Source: Methanocorpusculum vombati
Lineage (GTDB): Archaea > Halobacteriota > Methanomicrobia > Methanomicrobiales > Methanocorpusculaceae
DNA: 64,000 bases
Reading direction: 5' to 3'
NCBI RefSeq assembly: GCF_026891935.1
Contig: NZ_JAPTGC010000003.1
Location: forward strand, 123,240-187,239
Shown: one piece after another, positions 23,953 through 30,317 of the stretch
Position numbering within the stretch: the first letter of the stretch is position 1
How the letters are laid out: every line of letters starts with the position of its first letter
Notes under the pieces: model-generated
The model's input: only the letters and a program-made list of their open reading frames with translations
Databases searched by the model: none
Told to the model about the DNA's origin: nothing
Translations under genes and position numbers: made by a program

Positions 23953-24288
23953 TTATGCCGGGGTCAGGAAGTGGAGGAATACGGGTTGTTTGTGATATTC
24001 CCTCGTGAATTGGTATGTGTTCTGGATGTCGTATGCTTTGATCCAGAAATTGAACATTTCGTCTGGGTTTTTGAATCCTTCGAGTTCGTAGTATTCCTCA
24101 ATTGCTTTTTTGAGGGTGGTTTTGACTACGGATAGAATTTTGAAAGTATATTCTTGTCCGCTTGTGCCGGAGATTGTGAAGGTGTCGCCGCACTCGCCGT
24201 GTTTGCTGCGGCGGGTCGTGCAGATTTTTTCACCTGCGATCATGGCGCGGGACATTTGGGGCTGGAAGTCGAGAGTGATTTCAGTCAT
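23953..24288 (-). CDS. ASCH-domain protein
   Basis: 111 residues from ATG 24288 (a longer frame starts at 24324). The pattern LDFQPQMSRAMIAGEKICTTRRSKHGECGDTFTISG is the ASCH fold core, with the invariant GEK and TxR motifs. ASCH domains bind RNA or modified nucleosides (YqfB hydrolyses N4-acetylcytidine). Its start overlaps the stop of the radical SAM gene by 8 bases, linking the two genes. Confidence 0.7.
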   Translation of the reverse strand: MTEITLDFQPQMSRAMIAGEKICTTRRSKHGECGDTFTISGTSGQEYTFKILSVVKTTLKKAIEEYYELEGFKNPDEMFNFWIKAYDIQNTYQFTREYHKQPVFLHFLTPA

Positions 24289-25168
24289 GTATTTTTTTCC
24301 CGTGAGTATAATTTTCAAAGTCAACTGCCCAAAAGGAGTTTCTACGGTTTGCCCAACGGGCGAGACGTATTGTTTCCGGCGTTTTGCGATATTGCATCAC
24401 AAAGGCGTTTGTTCCTAAACGTTTGAGAAGGTTGCAGCGATATATGTCTTCGGCTATGGTTGTATCAAATCCAACAAGTACGTAGAAATCAACATTACGC
24501 CTGATGTTGATTCCTGCGTCAACGAGGATGGATAATCCGGTTTCTACTGCCTGTTCGTAGGATAATGAATCAAAGGCGAAATGTAGCGTTGCTGCCCATT
24601 TTATGCGTGCGAGTTGTTCGGCGATTTCCGGAGTGATCAGGCGGATGTCCATACCCTGCGTGATGTTGAGTTTGATGTTGTGATCTATTGCCCAATCGGT
24701 CTGATCAAAAAACCAATCTTTTTTCGCGAGGATGTTGTTGTCGAGCAATACGGCGGTTTTGTGATCTGGATGGTGAAAGTCGCTGATATTCATCCATTTT
24801 TCCAATTTTCCCTCTTTTTCTGGGACGATGCAGAACGGACATTTTCGAATGCACCCGCGTGTAGTGAATCCGAGATCATACGGTGAGTTATACAGCGAGT
24901 AATCAGGCATGATTTTTTGTGCGGGGTTTGGTATTGTTGAGTGTAGATCAAATCCTGAACCTCCCTGTATGATGTCTGCCTGCGGGTAGAGTGTTGCTAT
25001 CCCTACTGCTTGTGATTTGTTTTTTGAGAAGATCGTTGATATATATACTTTATCAGGGTTTTGTACATCAAATCCCACGATATCCCCACGTTGTTTATGA
25101 TAGGCAGATATCTGCATCAATGCAAGATTGGGAATTGTTGAATCAACATCAACAAGTCGGATTTTCAT
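24281..25168 (-). CDS. Virus-encoded radical SAM protein
   Basis: 295 residues from ATG 25168 (ATGA overlap). The N-terminus MKIRLVDVDSTIPNLALM resembles the cobalamin-domain-like start of several phage radical SAM proteins. The cluster motif is RGCIRKCPFCIVP (CxxxCxxC), followed by a typical barrel (LLDNNILAK; ITQGMDIRLI). The substrate is unknown. Its neighbours, an ASCH protein and an adenine methylase, hint at nucleic-acid modification, but this is only context. Confidence 0.72.
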   Translation of the reverse strand: MKIRLVDVDSTIPNLALMQISAYHKQRGDIVGFDVQNPDKVYISTIFSKNKSQAVGIATLYPQADIIQGGSGFDLHSTIPNPAQKIMPDYSLYNSPYDLGFTTRGCIRKCPFCIVPEKEGKLEKWMNISDFHHPDHKTAVLLDNNILAKKDWFFDQTDWAIDHNIKLNITQGMDIRLITPEIAEQLARIKWAATLHFAFDSLSYEQAVETGLSILVDAGINIRRNVDFYVLVGFDTTIAEDIYRCNLLKRLGTNAFVMQYRKTPETIRLARWANRRNSFWAVDFENYTHGKKIHD

Positions 25169-25386
25169 GCCGCTGTGCCTCCATAGACATACTGCCGGTT
25201 GTTGACTTTTACAAATCCGGCGCGGCGGATTGCCGCAGATATGCGGACGCGGGTAAGGCACGGGTTTCTGCCGAACTTTGCGGGCATAATACCGAGTTCT
25301 CGGTATATGTCGGTTATTCTGATGTGCGGTGTTTTTTTTGCGGCGGCGAGTGCGGCGGATACGATGAGGTCGTCGGTGATGGTCAT
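25165..25386 (-). CDS. Small winged-helix-like DNA-binding protein
   Basis: 73 residues from ATG 25386, which overlaps the methylase stop (TAATG). Helices plus a hairpin-like end (ITDIYRELGI ... LTRVRISAAIRRAGFVKVNNRQYVYGG) resemble a winged helix. No named family. Confidence 0.5.
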   Translation of the reverse strand: MTITDDLIVSAALAAAKKTPHIRITDIYRELGIMPAKFGRNPCLTRVRISAAIRRAGFVKVNNRQYVYGGTAA

Positions 25387-25925
25387 TATTCCCACCTCGT
25401 GTAAATAATGCCTAAACTCTCGAAGTTCTCACAGAATTTTGAGAATATATCTTGTTTGCGTGTGAGCAGTACAACCGCTGAGGGGAAACGTCCGGTTTGT
25501 TTGGTGTTTCCTGTTGTCGGGGATATGAAGGATATACGGCCTTTTACGGCACACCATGCGGGCGCATAGTCCGCCAATTTATGCCAATAGGTTGTTTCTG
25601 TTTTTGCGGGGATCAGTAGGATTGCGTTGGTTACATCCCGGTTGCGGAAGTGATAGATCATTTTGTCGATCCATTCCGGCAATTCTTCACCGTAAGGGGG
25701 GTTGAGAAAGATGTTTTCTGCGTTCCAGTTGTGGGCGAGGCCGTTGTCTGCGAGGCAGTAGTAGTTGCGGGCGGCTACGTTTGGTGATCCTATGGTGTTA
25801 CAGCAGGGATCAAGGTCGGGCGTGCCGATTGTGGCGTAAACAGCGTCTAAAAGGTGTTTTGGGGTGTACCATTCCACATTTTCTTGTATTATCAGCGGGT
25901 CGCCGTTTATGTCGGTTTGCGTCAT
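25386..25925 (-). CDS. Phage-type DNA N6-adenine methyltransferase (Dam family)
   Basis: 179 residues from ATG 25925, chosen because it overlaps the previous stop by ATGA. Features are EWYTPKHLLDAV, LDPCCN and the catalytic NPPY motif in IFLNPPYGEELPEWIDK, matching the short phage Dam-like methylases (DNA N-6-adenine-methyltransferase family). It probably protects viral DNA from host restriction. A GIY-YIG/helicase RM-like system lies about 10 kb away in this chromosome. Confidence 0.82.
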   Translation of the reverse strand: MTQTDINGDPLIIQENVEWYTPKHLLDAVYATIGTPDLDPCCNTIGSPNVAARNYYCLADNGLAHNWNAENIFLNPPYGEELPEWIDKMIYHFRNRDVTNAILLIPAKTETTYWHKLADYAPAWCAVKGRISFISPTTGNTKQTGRFPSAVVLLTRKQDIFSKFCENFESLGIIYTRWE

Positions 25926-26131
25926 GGGCATACCTCCAAGTCGTGATCGGCTGCGTAGAGGTCGAGGGCCTCCTGCGCTTCTGCGGGCGTGTCAAACACC
26001 CTCATGTTGAGAGGGGGGAAACGGTAACAGAAGTCAGGGCGTGCGCTCTCTTCTTCGATGATGATATACTTCTTGTTGTGTCCTTCTTGTACGCGGACAC
26101 GGTTTTTTTCGCGGCTGAGATATTCGGTCAT
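25922..26131 (-). CDS. Small viral protein, unknown function
   Basis: 69 residues from ATG 26131. The beta-rich N-terminus (NRVRVQEGHNKKYIIIEEE) is followed by a helix (TPAEAQEALDLYAADHDLEV). It overlaps the methylase by ATGA. No family recognised. Confidence 0.5.
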   Translation of the reverse strand: MTEYLSREKNRVRVQEGHNKKYIIIEEESARPDFCYRFPPLNMRVFDTPAEAQEALDLYAADHDLEVCP

Positions 26132-26133
26132 GG

Positions 26134-26397
26134 TTACGATTGCCTGATGTCGAGTATGTGGCGGCTGGGGGATTTGATGAGTAGAAAAATCTGGTTCATG
26201 AGTGCTATACAGTGATCCCGCGTCCCTTCGGCGAGTATCCAAACTTCGGTGTCGGAGATGTCTCCCGCCTGCAATACGTAACAGTTGCGGTCTGTGTGAT
26301 ATCTGACGCCGATGGTTGCGGCGTGTGCGAGGTTGAAGAGGACGCTGGATATCTCGCCGGTTTCTGAGTTTGTGCATTCGATACAGAGATATTTCAT
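26134..26397 (-). CDS. Small viral protein, unknown function
   Basis: 87 residues from ATG 26397 (overlaps previous stop by ATGA). It begins KYLCIECTNSETGEISSVLF and ends with an Arg/Ser-rich segment. No family recognised; co-translated with its neighbours. Confidence 0.5.
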   Translation of the reverse strand: MKYLCIECTNSETGEISSVLFNLAHAATIGVRYHTDRNCYVLQAGDISDTEVWILAEGTRDHCIALMNQIFLLIKSPSRHILDIRQS

Positions 26398-26549
26398 GCC
26401 GCTGCCCCCCTGACAAGGATCAGTTTTCCTTCCCGCTCTTTTTGCCGGATGCGTGCGGCGTGGTTCGGGAACTCGTCTTTGTACCGGAGGTACGTACTTT
26501 CCGGCAGGAGGTAGGGATCGCCTGTTGTGCCGCTGCCGTGCAGGGTCAT
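26394..26549 (-). CDS. Small viral protein, unknown function
   Basis: 51 residues from ATG 26549, which overlaps the Tad2-like stop by ATGA; it overlaps the next gene in the same way. Charged and helical (YLRYKDEFPNHAARIRQKEREGKLI). Its reality rests on the two overlaps. Confidence 0.45.
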   Translation of the reverse strand: MTLHGSGTTGDPYLLPESTYLRYKDEFPNHAARIRQKEREGKLILVRGAAA

Positions 26550-26965
26550 TTCCACTCACTACCGCGCGGGGTGCTGTGGTTTTCGCCGCATTGTCCGCAG
26601 GAATTGCCGGTGCGGGTGACTGTTCCGGGCACGAACTGCCAAGGTTTTGTTCCGGTTTTTGTCAGTTCTGTGGTACGGGTGGGGACGGGTTTTACAAAAG
26701 GGCCGGGTGTGGTGTCCGGGGCGAGGATAAACCAGTCTTCGGTTATGAGATCGGTCTGACTGGCGATCCACGGGACGAGCTGATCGTCTGCGGTCTTGAT
26801 GTAGATGTAGGGCAGCGTCATTTTGTTGTGTGCGTCCGGGCACTGCATTGCAAGATACATCCCTTTGCCGTTCCAACCGGTACGGGTTACGCGGAATCCT
26901 GCTTTGAGGGCGACAAGCGCGGTGGAAAAACTACGGAGGTACGGATCGAGTGCTAATTCCTGCAT
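26546..26965 (-). CDS. DUF2829 / Tad2-like anti-Thoeris protein
   Basis: 139 residues. Residues 13-80 fit the DUF2829 pattern closely: F-xx-ALxALKAG-xx-V-x-R-x-GWNGKGM, then LPYIYIKTADDQLVPW-xx-SQTD-xx-xEDW. Tad2 proteins of this family bind and sequester the cyclic ADP-ribose-type signal made by Thoeris TIR proteins, blocking that bacterial defence. An extra C-terminal tail (about residues 85-139, with CGQC) is not part of the core. If the function holds, the virus expects Thoeris-like TIR signalling in a methanogen. Family identity is confident, function is inferred. Confidence 0.8.
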   Translation of the reverse strand: MQELALDPYLRSFSTALVALKAGFRVTRTGWNGKGMYLAMQCPDAHNKMTLPYIYIKTADDQLVPWIASQTDLITEDWFILAPDTTPGPFVKPVPTRTTELTKTGTKPWQFVPGTVTRTGNSCGQCGENHSTPRGSEWK

Positions 26966-26966
26966 A

Positions 26967-27131
26967 TCAGATCATCCTCCTAAGGGCGACTTCTGTGGCG
27001 GCCTGCCTGCCGTCGGCGTCGATGATTTCTTCTGTTTTGGGTGTGAATACTGTTGTGCCTGCTTCCTGATACTGTTTGGTCGCGGTAATGGTGCAGGCGT
27101 TCTTTTCTGCGTCGATGATGTAACGGCTCAT
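26967..27131 (-). CDS. Small viral protein, unknown function
   Basis: 54 residues starting MSRYIIDAEKNACTITATKQ. A GGAGG-type ribosome-binding site precedes the ATG at 27131. It ends two bases before the Tad2-like start. No family recognised. Confidence 0.45.
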   Translation of the reverse strand: MSRYIIDAEKNACTITATKQYQEAGTTVFTPKTEEIIDADGRQAATEVALRRMI

Positions 27132-27171
27132 TCTTTATCCTCCTCGGTTCCGGGTGTCCAAGGGATGAGTG

Positions 27172-27318
27172 TCATACGGTGATCCCCGCTTCGAGTGCTT
27201 TTGTAATCAGGATACGTGCAGTCATTGCGGTACTGATGCCGCGTTGTTTGGCGAGTGTCTCAACCTGCGATGCCTGCGGATACGGTACGCGGACGCCAAT
27301 TCTGAGAGCATTCGTCAT
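27172..27318 (-). CDS. RHH (CopG/Arc-like) protein, copy 1
   Basis: 48 residues: LRIGVRVPYPQASQVETLAK ... GISTAMTARILITKALEAGITV, a ribbon-helix-helix. Its last nine residues (KALEAGITV) and the DNA encoding them are shared with the upstream RHH gene, so the two are tandem duplicates. It overlaps that gene by ATGA. Confidence 0.6.
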   Translation of the reverse strand: MTNALRIGVRVPYPQASQVETLAKQRGISTAMTARILITKALEAGITV

Positions 27319-27536
27319 ACGGTGATCCCCGCTTCAAGTGCTTTTTCTACAAGTCTGCGTATAACGGAGGACGCAGAGCAATTCTTTTTTTCCGCAATTT
27401 CGACAATTAATCGCGCGGTTTTCTCGGTAAAGCGAGTATTAATACCGATGCTACAGGGTTCGTTTCCGATTGGCGGCCTTTTACGTCCGAAGTCTGGAGA
27501 GATGTCGCTGAGTGTTTTGATACCAGTTGGTGTCAT
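27315..27536 (-). CDS. RHH (CopG/Arc-like) protein, copy 2, first gene of the leftward operon
   Basis: 73 residues. The C-terminal 45 form an RHH (INTRFTEKTARLIVEIAEK ... SASSVIRRLVEKALEAGITV). An AGATATAAAT TATA box centred near 27564 predicts a leaderless transcript starting at the ATG. Likely an early regulator controlling the divergent promoters. Confidence 0.65.
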   Translation of the reverse strand: MTPTGIKTLSDISPDFGRKRPPIGNEPCSIGINTRFTEKTARLIVEIAEKKNCSASSVIRRLVEKALEAGITV

Positions 27537-27632
27537 ACTATAGACATTAGTAAGACATCTATTTATATCTAACCAAATGATACCAAATGGTGCCTAATGT
27601 GTTAATATGGGTAAAGTTGGCAATATTGGATT
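27537..27632. promoter_or_regulatory. Divergent viral promoter/operator region
   Basis: Leftward TATA near 27560-27569 and rightward TATA (GTTAATATGG) near 27601-27610 are both spaced for leaderless transcripts. Between them is ACCAAATGATACCAAATGG; ACCA-N2-TGGT palindromic half-sites lie at 27582-27591 and again inside the gene at 27522-27531. These are plausible operators for the flanking RHH proteins and would form a lysis/lysogeny-type switch. Confidence 0.55.
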
Positions 27633-27872
27633 ATGTCACCCGAACAAAACCATGAGAGGAAATTTACTTGCCGATTGCCCGGGGAACTGATGGAGGAAAT
27701 TGACAAATATTTAGAGGGTACAGGAATGCCCTTAATTGAGTTCATTCGCCGCGCTTGTCGTGAAAAGTTGAATCGTGAAGCAGGCGGGGCGGCTGAGGGT
27801 GTGCTCTCCAAAGAAGAGATCGAACAGCTGATCGATCAAAAAGTAAGAGAGATTTTTAAGGGGGGAGTGTGA
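27633..27872 (+). CDS. RHH transcriptional regulator, first gene of the rightward operon
   Basis: 79 residues. The N-terminal RHH (RKFTCRLPGELMEEIDKYLE ... MPLIEFIRRACREKLNRE) is followed by a Gly/Glu linker and a C-terminal helix. It faces the leftward RHH genes across a 96-base control region. A repressor maintaining the integrated state is likely. The stop overlaps the next start (TGATG). Confidence 0.65.
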   Translation: MSPEQNHERKFTCRLPGELMEEIDKYLEGTGMPLIEFIRRACREKLNREAGGAAEGVLSKEEIEQLIDQKVREIFKGGV

Positions 27873-28267
27873 TGACTAATGCCGAAAGGGGATCGGAAAA
27901 TTATTTTCCGCGAGGAGTTGTTGATAACAGAAGAGAACGTCAAACCACCGGTAAAAGAAATGTAGCAGTATGTCTTGGGTGTCTTAGAGCGTTGTATGAG
28001 AAAAATCGATGTGCTGTTGAAGATGATAAAAATGGGGTGTGGCGGGAATGTCATATCATCCCGGTTAAAGACGGTGGAGACAACACGTTAGAAAACTGTG
28101 GCATTCTTTGCATGAAATGTTATGCTGTTTTTTCAGATGAATCAAATGAAATTGACACGATTGAGAAATTAAGAGATTATAATAGGAAGGATTTCGAGAA
28201 GAGACTGAGGAAGGGAGTAATACCTCCAGAGATACCTCCGGGGAGTAAAAAGCCAATGCAGAAGTAG
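27872..28267 (+). CDS. HNH-type nuclease, Cys-rich
   Basis: 131 residues from ATG 27872. It contains CLGCLRAL upstream of WRECHIIPVKDGGDNTLENCGILCMKCY, the His-Asn-(His) metal-binding core with paired CxxC. The usual last His is replaced by Tyr (KCY), so activity needs checking. Translationally coupled to the RHH regulator. Confidence 0.65.
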   Translation: MTNAERGSENYFPRGVVDNRRERQTTGKRNVAVCLGCLRALYEKNRCAVEDDKNGVWRECHIIPVKDGGDNTLENCGILCMKCYAVFSDESNEIDTIEKLRDYNRKDFEKRLRKGVIPPEIPPGSKKPMQK

Positions 28268-28317
28268 AATGTTAGAGGGGAAAAGTGAGGGAAGGTTTTT
28301 TTTCCCTCTTTCTGCGG

Positions 28318-28590
28318 TCAGTATTTTTTGTGAATATCGCCGATTGTTCCGAACGAGACGATATTCACTTCCTTTTTTTCCTTATCGATCTCATAAATTG
28401 CCGAGTAGGATCGCCCGATGTGTATGCGGTATCGGTTCTTGTATCCTTTCAGTTTTTCCTTATCCCCGCCGGTTCCGGGATAGGGGTTGATGGCAAGAAG
28501 GCTGAGAGTAGCAGAACATTGCAGATATTCCTCGTCGGAAAGATCGTTTAATGCCTTATCTGCTTTTTGATGAAGAAAGAGCTCAAACAT
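28318..28590 (-). CDS. RelE/ParE-family toxin
   Basis: 90 residues from ATG 28590. Features are FLHQKADKALNDLSDEEY, then LKGYKNRYRIHIGRSYSAIYEID, matching RelE-type mRNA interferases (basic RYRI-x-IG-xx-R core and Tyr). Its start overlaps the antitoxin stop by 8 bases. It would cut translated mRNA if freed from the antitoxin. Confidence 0.75.
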   Translation of the reverse strand: MFELFLHQKADKALNDLSDEEYLQCSATLSLLAINPYPGTGGDKEKLKGYKNRYRIHIGRSYSAIYEIDKEKKEVNIVSFGTIGDIHKKY

Positions 28591-28873
28591 TCCCTTTGCC
28601 TTTTGCTGCGGCGCGTCTTTCCATACTTTCACCCAGACTGATCCGGCATTCGGGATGTTCCTTCATCTCACGAGAACGCCGGTCAAGTTCTTCCTCGGTG
28701 ATGTCGTCAATACACGGGATTGCCGCGCGTTGTTTCTTCTCCTCAAGCGCACTTACCGAGGCTGCAACTACATCCCCATATGTCTCATTCCCTTCGCGGA
28801 GGGCAACAATCCGCCGGTGAACATCGGCGGAGACGGTGACGGATTTTTTCTCCCTGTGCTCAATCGCCTGCAT
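28583..28873 (-). CDS. Antitoxin partner of the RelE toxin (RHH-type)
   Basis: 96 residues from ATG 28873. The N-terminal KSVTVSADVHRRIVALREGNETYGDVVAASV is a ribbon-helix-helix with the VapB/DUF217-like pattern, followed by a charged toxin-binding tail. Order antitoxin-toxin with an 8-base overlap is standard. The pair probably stabilises the provirus. Confidence 0.7.
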   Translation of the reverse strand: MQAIEHREKKSVTVSADVHRRIVALREGNETYGDVVAASVSALEEKKQRAAIPCIDDITEEELDRRSREMKEHPECRISLGESMERRAAAKGKGNV

Positions 28874-29099
28874 AGTAAATAATGCGGCGGATAGCATAAA
28901 AGAGTTTTTGGCAGGGGAAAAAAGGAGCGGATTATTTCCGCCGGTTTTGTTCAGGCAGTTGTCCGGTCTGCATTTTGACGCGGAGGACGCGGCGGATTTC
29001 TGCAATCAGTTCTTTTCTTGTCCATGTCATTTTCTTTGACATAGAAAGAAATAATTTTAAGGTTACGACTATCATTTTAATAAATTATAAATGTTTTTG
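28874..29099. other. Intergenic region in the provirus
   Basis: 226 bases between the antitoxin and the integrase. It holds the small ORF at 28932-29042 and an AT-rich leftward promoter region near 29075-29095. Nothing else is evident. Confidence 0.4.
28932..29042 (-). CDS. Possible small basic protein
   Basis: 36 residues: MSKKMTWTRKELIAEIRRVL and a short Gln/Arg tail. A TATA-like TTTATAAT lies about 40 bases upstream. Basic helix; may be a small DNA-binding protein. Weakly supported. Confidence 0.35.
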   Translation of the reverse strand: MSKKMTWTRKELIAEIRRVLRVKMQTGQLPEQNRRK

Positions 29100-30212
29100 T
29101 TATTCTCCTGCCTTTATGAACTCACGCATTGCCTCTATCTCCGCTCGCATCTTCATCATTTCGGCGGCAAGACTTGCGGTCGTGGCCTGCTGCTCGCGGA
29201 GTACATGAGCTGACTCTCCTTTCAGAATCGCATACTCCTCCGGTGCGAGGATAAATAAATGCGGCTCTGCGGCCTGATACGCTGATCTCAGTTGATCGGC
29301 TGCATAGCGTCGATAACTGCGGGAAAGTCCCTCATCGTGTCCGATCAGCTCGTTTACCACATTGATCGGGACGTACAGTTTCATTGTACTTTCGCACCAT
29401 TTACGGAAACTGTGAAAACTGATCGTTGTCCGGCTGCTTTCCGTGTTCACCTCGTAGAGATTTGCCGCCTCGATTGCCCGCAGAAACTTTCTTCGTAGTG
29501 TATCATACGAAAAGGGAAAGATCAGATCATCATCCGCCTTCTTAGCAAGGCGTTTTAGGCAATACTGCGTTTTTAACATGGCGCGGTCAATATATGCATC
29601 CCGTACCTTCAACCACTCTGACAGGGACTTTTCCGCCTCTGATGAATAAAAATATGTGTGTGCTTTCCCGGCCTTCATCCTGTTTCGGGGGATGTGGATC
29701 GCGTTCGGCGCCCCGGGGCGGATGTCGGAAAACCGTGTGTTGAGAAGCTCATTGATCCGCATCCCGGACGAAGCAAGGATCAGGATCACCGTCTGCAAAA
29801 GAGTATCGGAGTGTGATAGAATGGATCGGATATTATCACGCGAAATTACCCGATCCTCGTGAACAGGGATAGCACGGGGGAGAATATTAGAAATAATGGC
29901 GGATTCCGCGGGACTGAAAACAATTCTGTTCCACCTTAACCAGTGAATTAGTGCATTAACCCTGTTTTTTATCGTGTTTGGCGTGAAATCAGTATACTTC
30001 ACCAGATACACACAATAATCCCGCACCTGATCGAAATGATCCGTAGTCTCCCTAAGATACTGGATCGACACCCGATCAAGTTCTTCGCGGGTCTTTTGTA
30101 CCGGGTTCAGATATTGAAAGAAGACGGCAAGACCATACAACGCGGCTTTTCGTGTATTGTCTGTTCTTTTAGTCTCGATATACTCGGAGACGGAATAATA
30201 CGTATCCCCCAT
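29100..30212 (-). CDS. int: Proviral tyrosine recombinase (integrase)
   Basis: 370 residues. Catalytic set: Arg152 in SSGMRINELL, His267 and Arg270 in SFHSFRKWCE, His292 in IGHDEGLSRSY, and Tyr300 or Tyr303. The N-terminal SAM-like core-binding domain is present, and a C-terminal coiled coil (TTASLAAEMMKMRAEIEAM) extends beyond the catalytic domain. It lies at the right end of the element, 106 bases from the glmM stop. A TATA near 30232-30242 predicts a leaderless mRNA. Confidence 0.88.
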   Translation of the reverse strand: MGDTYYSVSEYIETKRTDNTRKAALYGLAVFFQYLNPVQKTREELDRVSIQYLRETTDHFDQVRDYCVYLVKYTDFTPNTIKNRVNALIHWLRWNRIVFSPAESAIISNILPRAIPVHEDRVISRDNIRSILSHSDTLLQTVILILASSGMRINELLNTRFSDIRPGAPNAIHIPRNRMKAGKAHTYFYSSEAEKSLSEWLKVRDAYIDRAMLKTQYCLKRLAKKADDDLIFPFSYDTLRRKFLRAIEAANLYEVNTESSRTTISFHSFRKWCESTMKLYVPINVVNELIGHDEGLSRSYRRYAADQLRSAYQAAEPHLFILAPEEYAILKGESAHVLREQQATTASLAAEMMKMRAEIEAMREFIKAGE

Positions 30213-30317
30213 ATATCAAGATAGATTTGATGAAAATATCACGTTGTCGCCTGCGTGACAATCATGGTTATGTTTCTTGATGTTGCTGGTATTTGTAACT
30301 GTTGTTGCGGAAAAAAA

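Larger units (their letters stand above)
9258..30212. mobile_element. Integrated tailless-type archaeal virus with a diversity-generating retroelement
   Basis: About 21 kb of densely packed, mostly leftward genes with ATGA overlaps, bounded on the right by a tyrosine integrase next to the 3' end of glmM and on the left by small phage-type genes next to the 8321 lipoprotein. Contents: HUH Rep, A32/HerA-like ATPase, Hjc-like nuclease, candidate capsid protein, many one-TM proteins, PKD proteins, a full DGR, Dam-like methylase, Tad2-like protein, toxin-antitoxin pair and RHH regulators. No terminase, portal or tape-measure gene is seen. Ends are approximate: I compared 9125-9257 with 30213-30317 and found no convincing direct repeat, only the 8-mer GTGACAAT in both. 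Confidence 0.85.

Noticed and set aside
27130..27174. 15-residue peptide upstream of the 26967 gene
   Set aside because: Too short; the purine-rich sequence is better read as a ribosome-binding site.
8057..30212. Provirus integrated in the tRNA-Trp gene
   Set aside because: The tRNA is intact and no copy of its 3' end was seen near the integrase; the first viral gene is 1 kb away behind a host-like lipoprotein gene.
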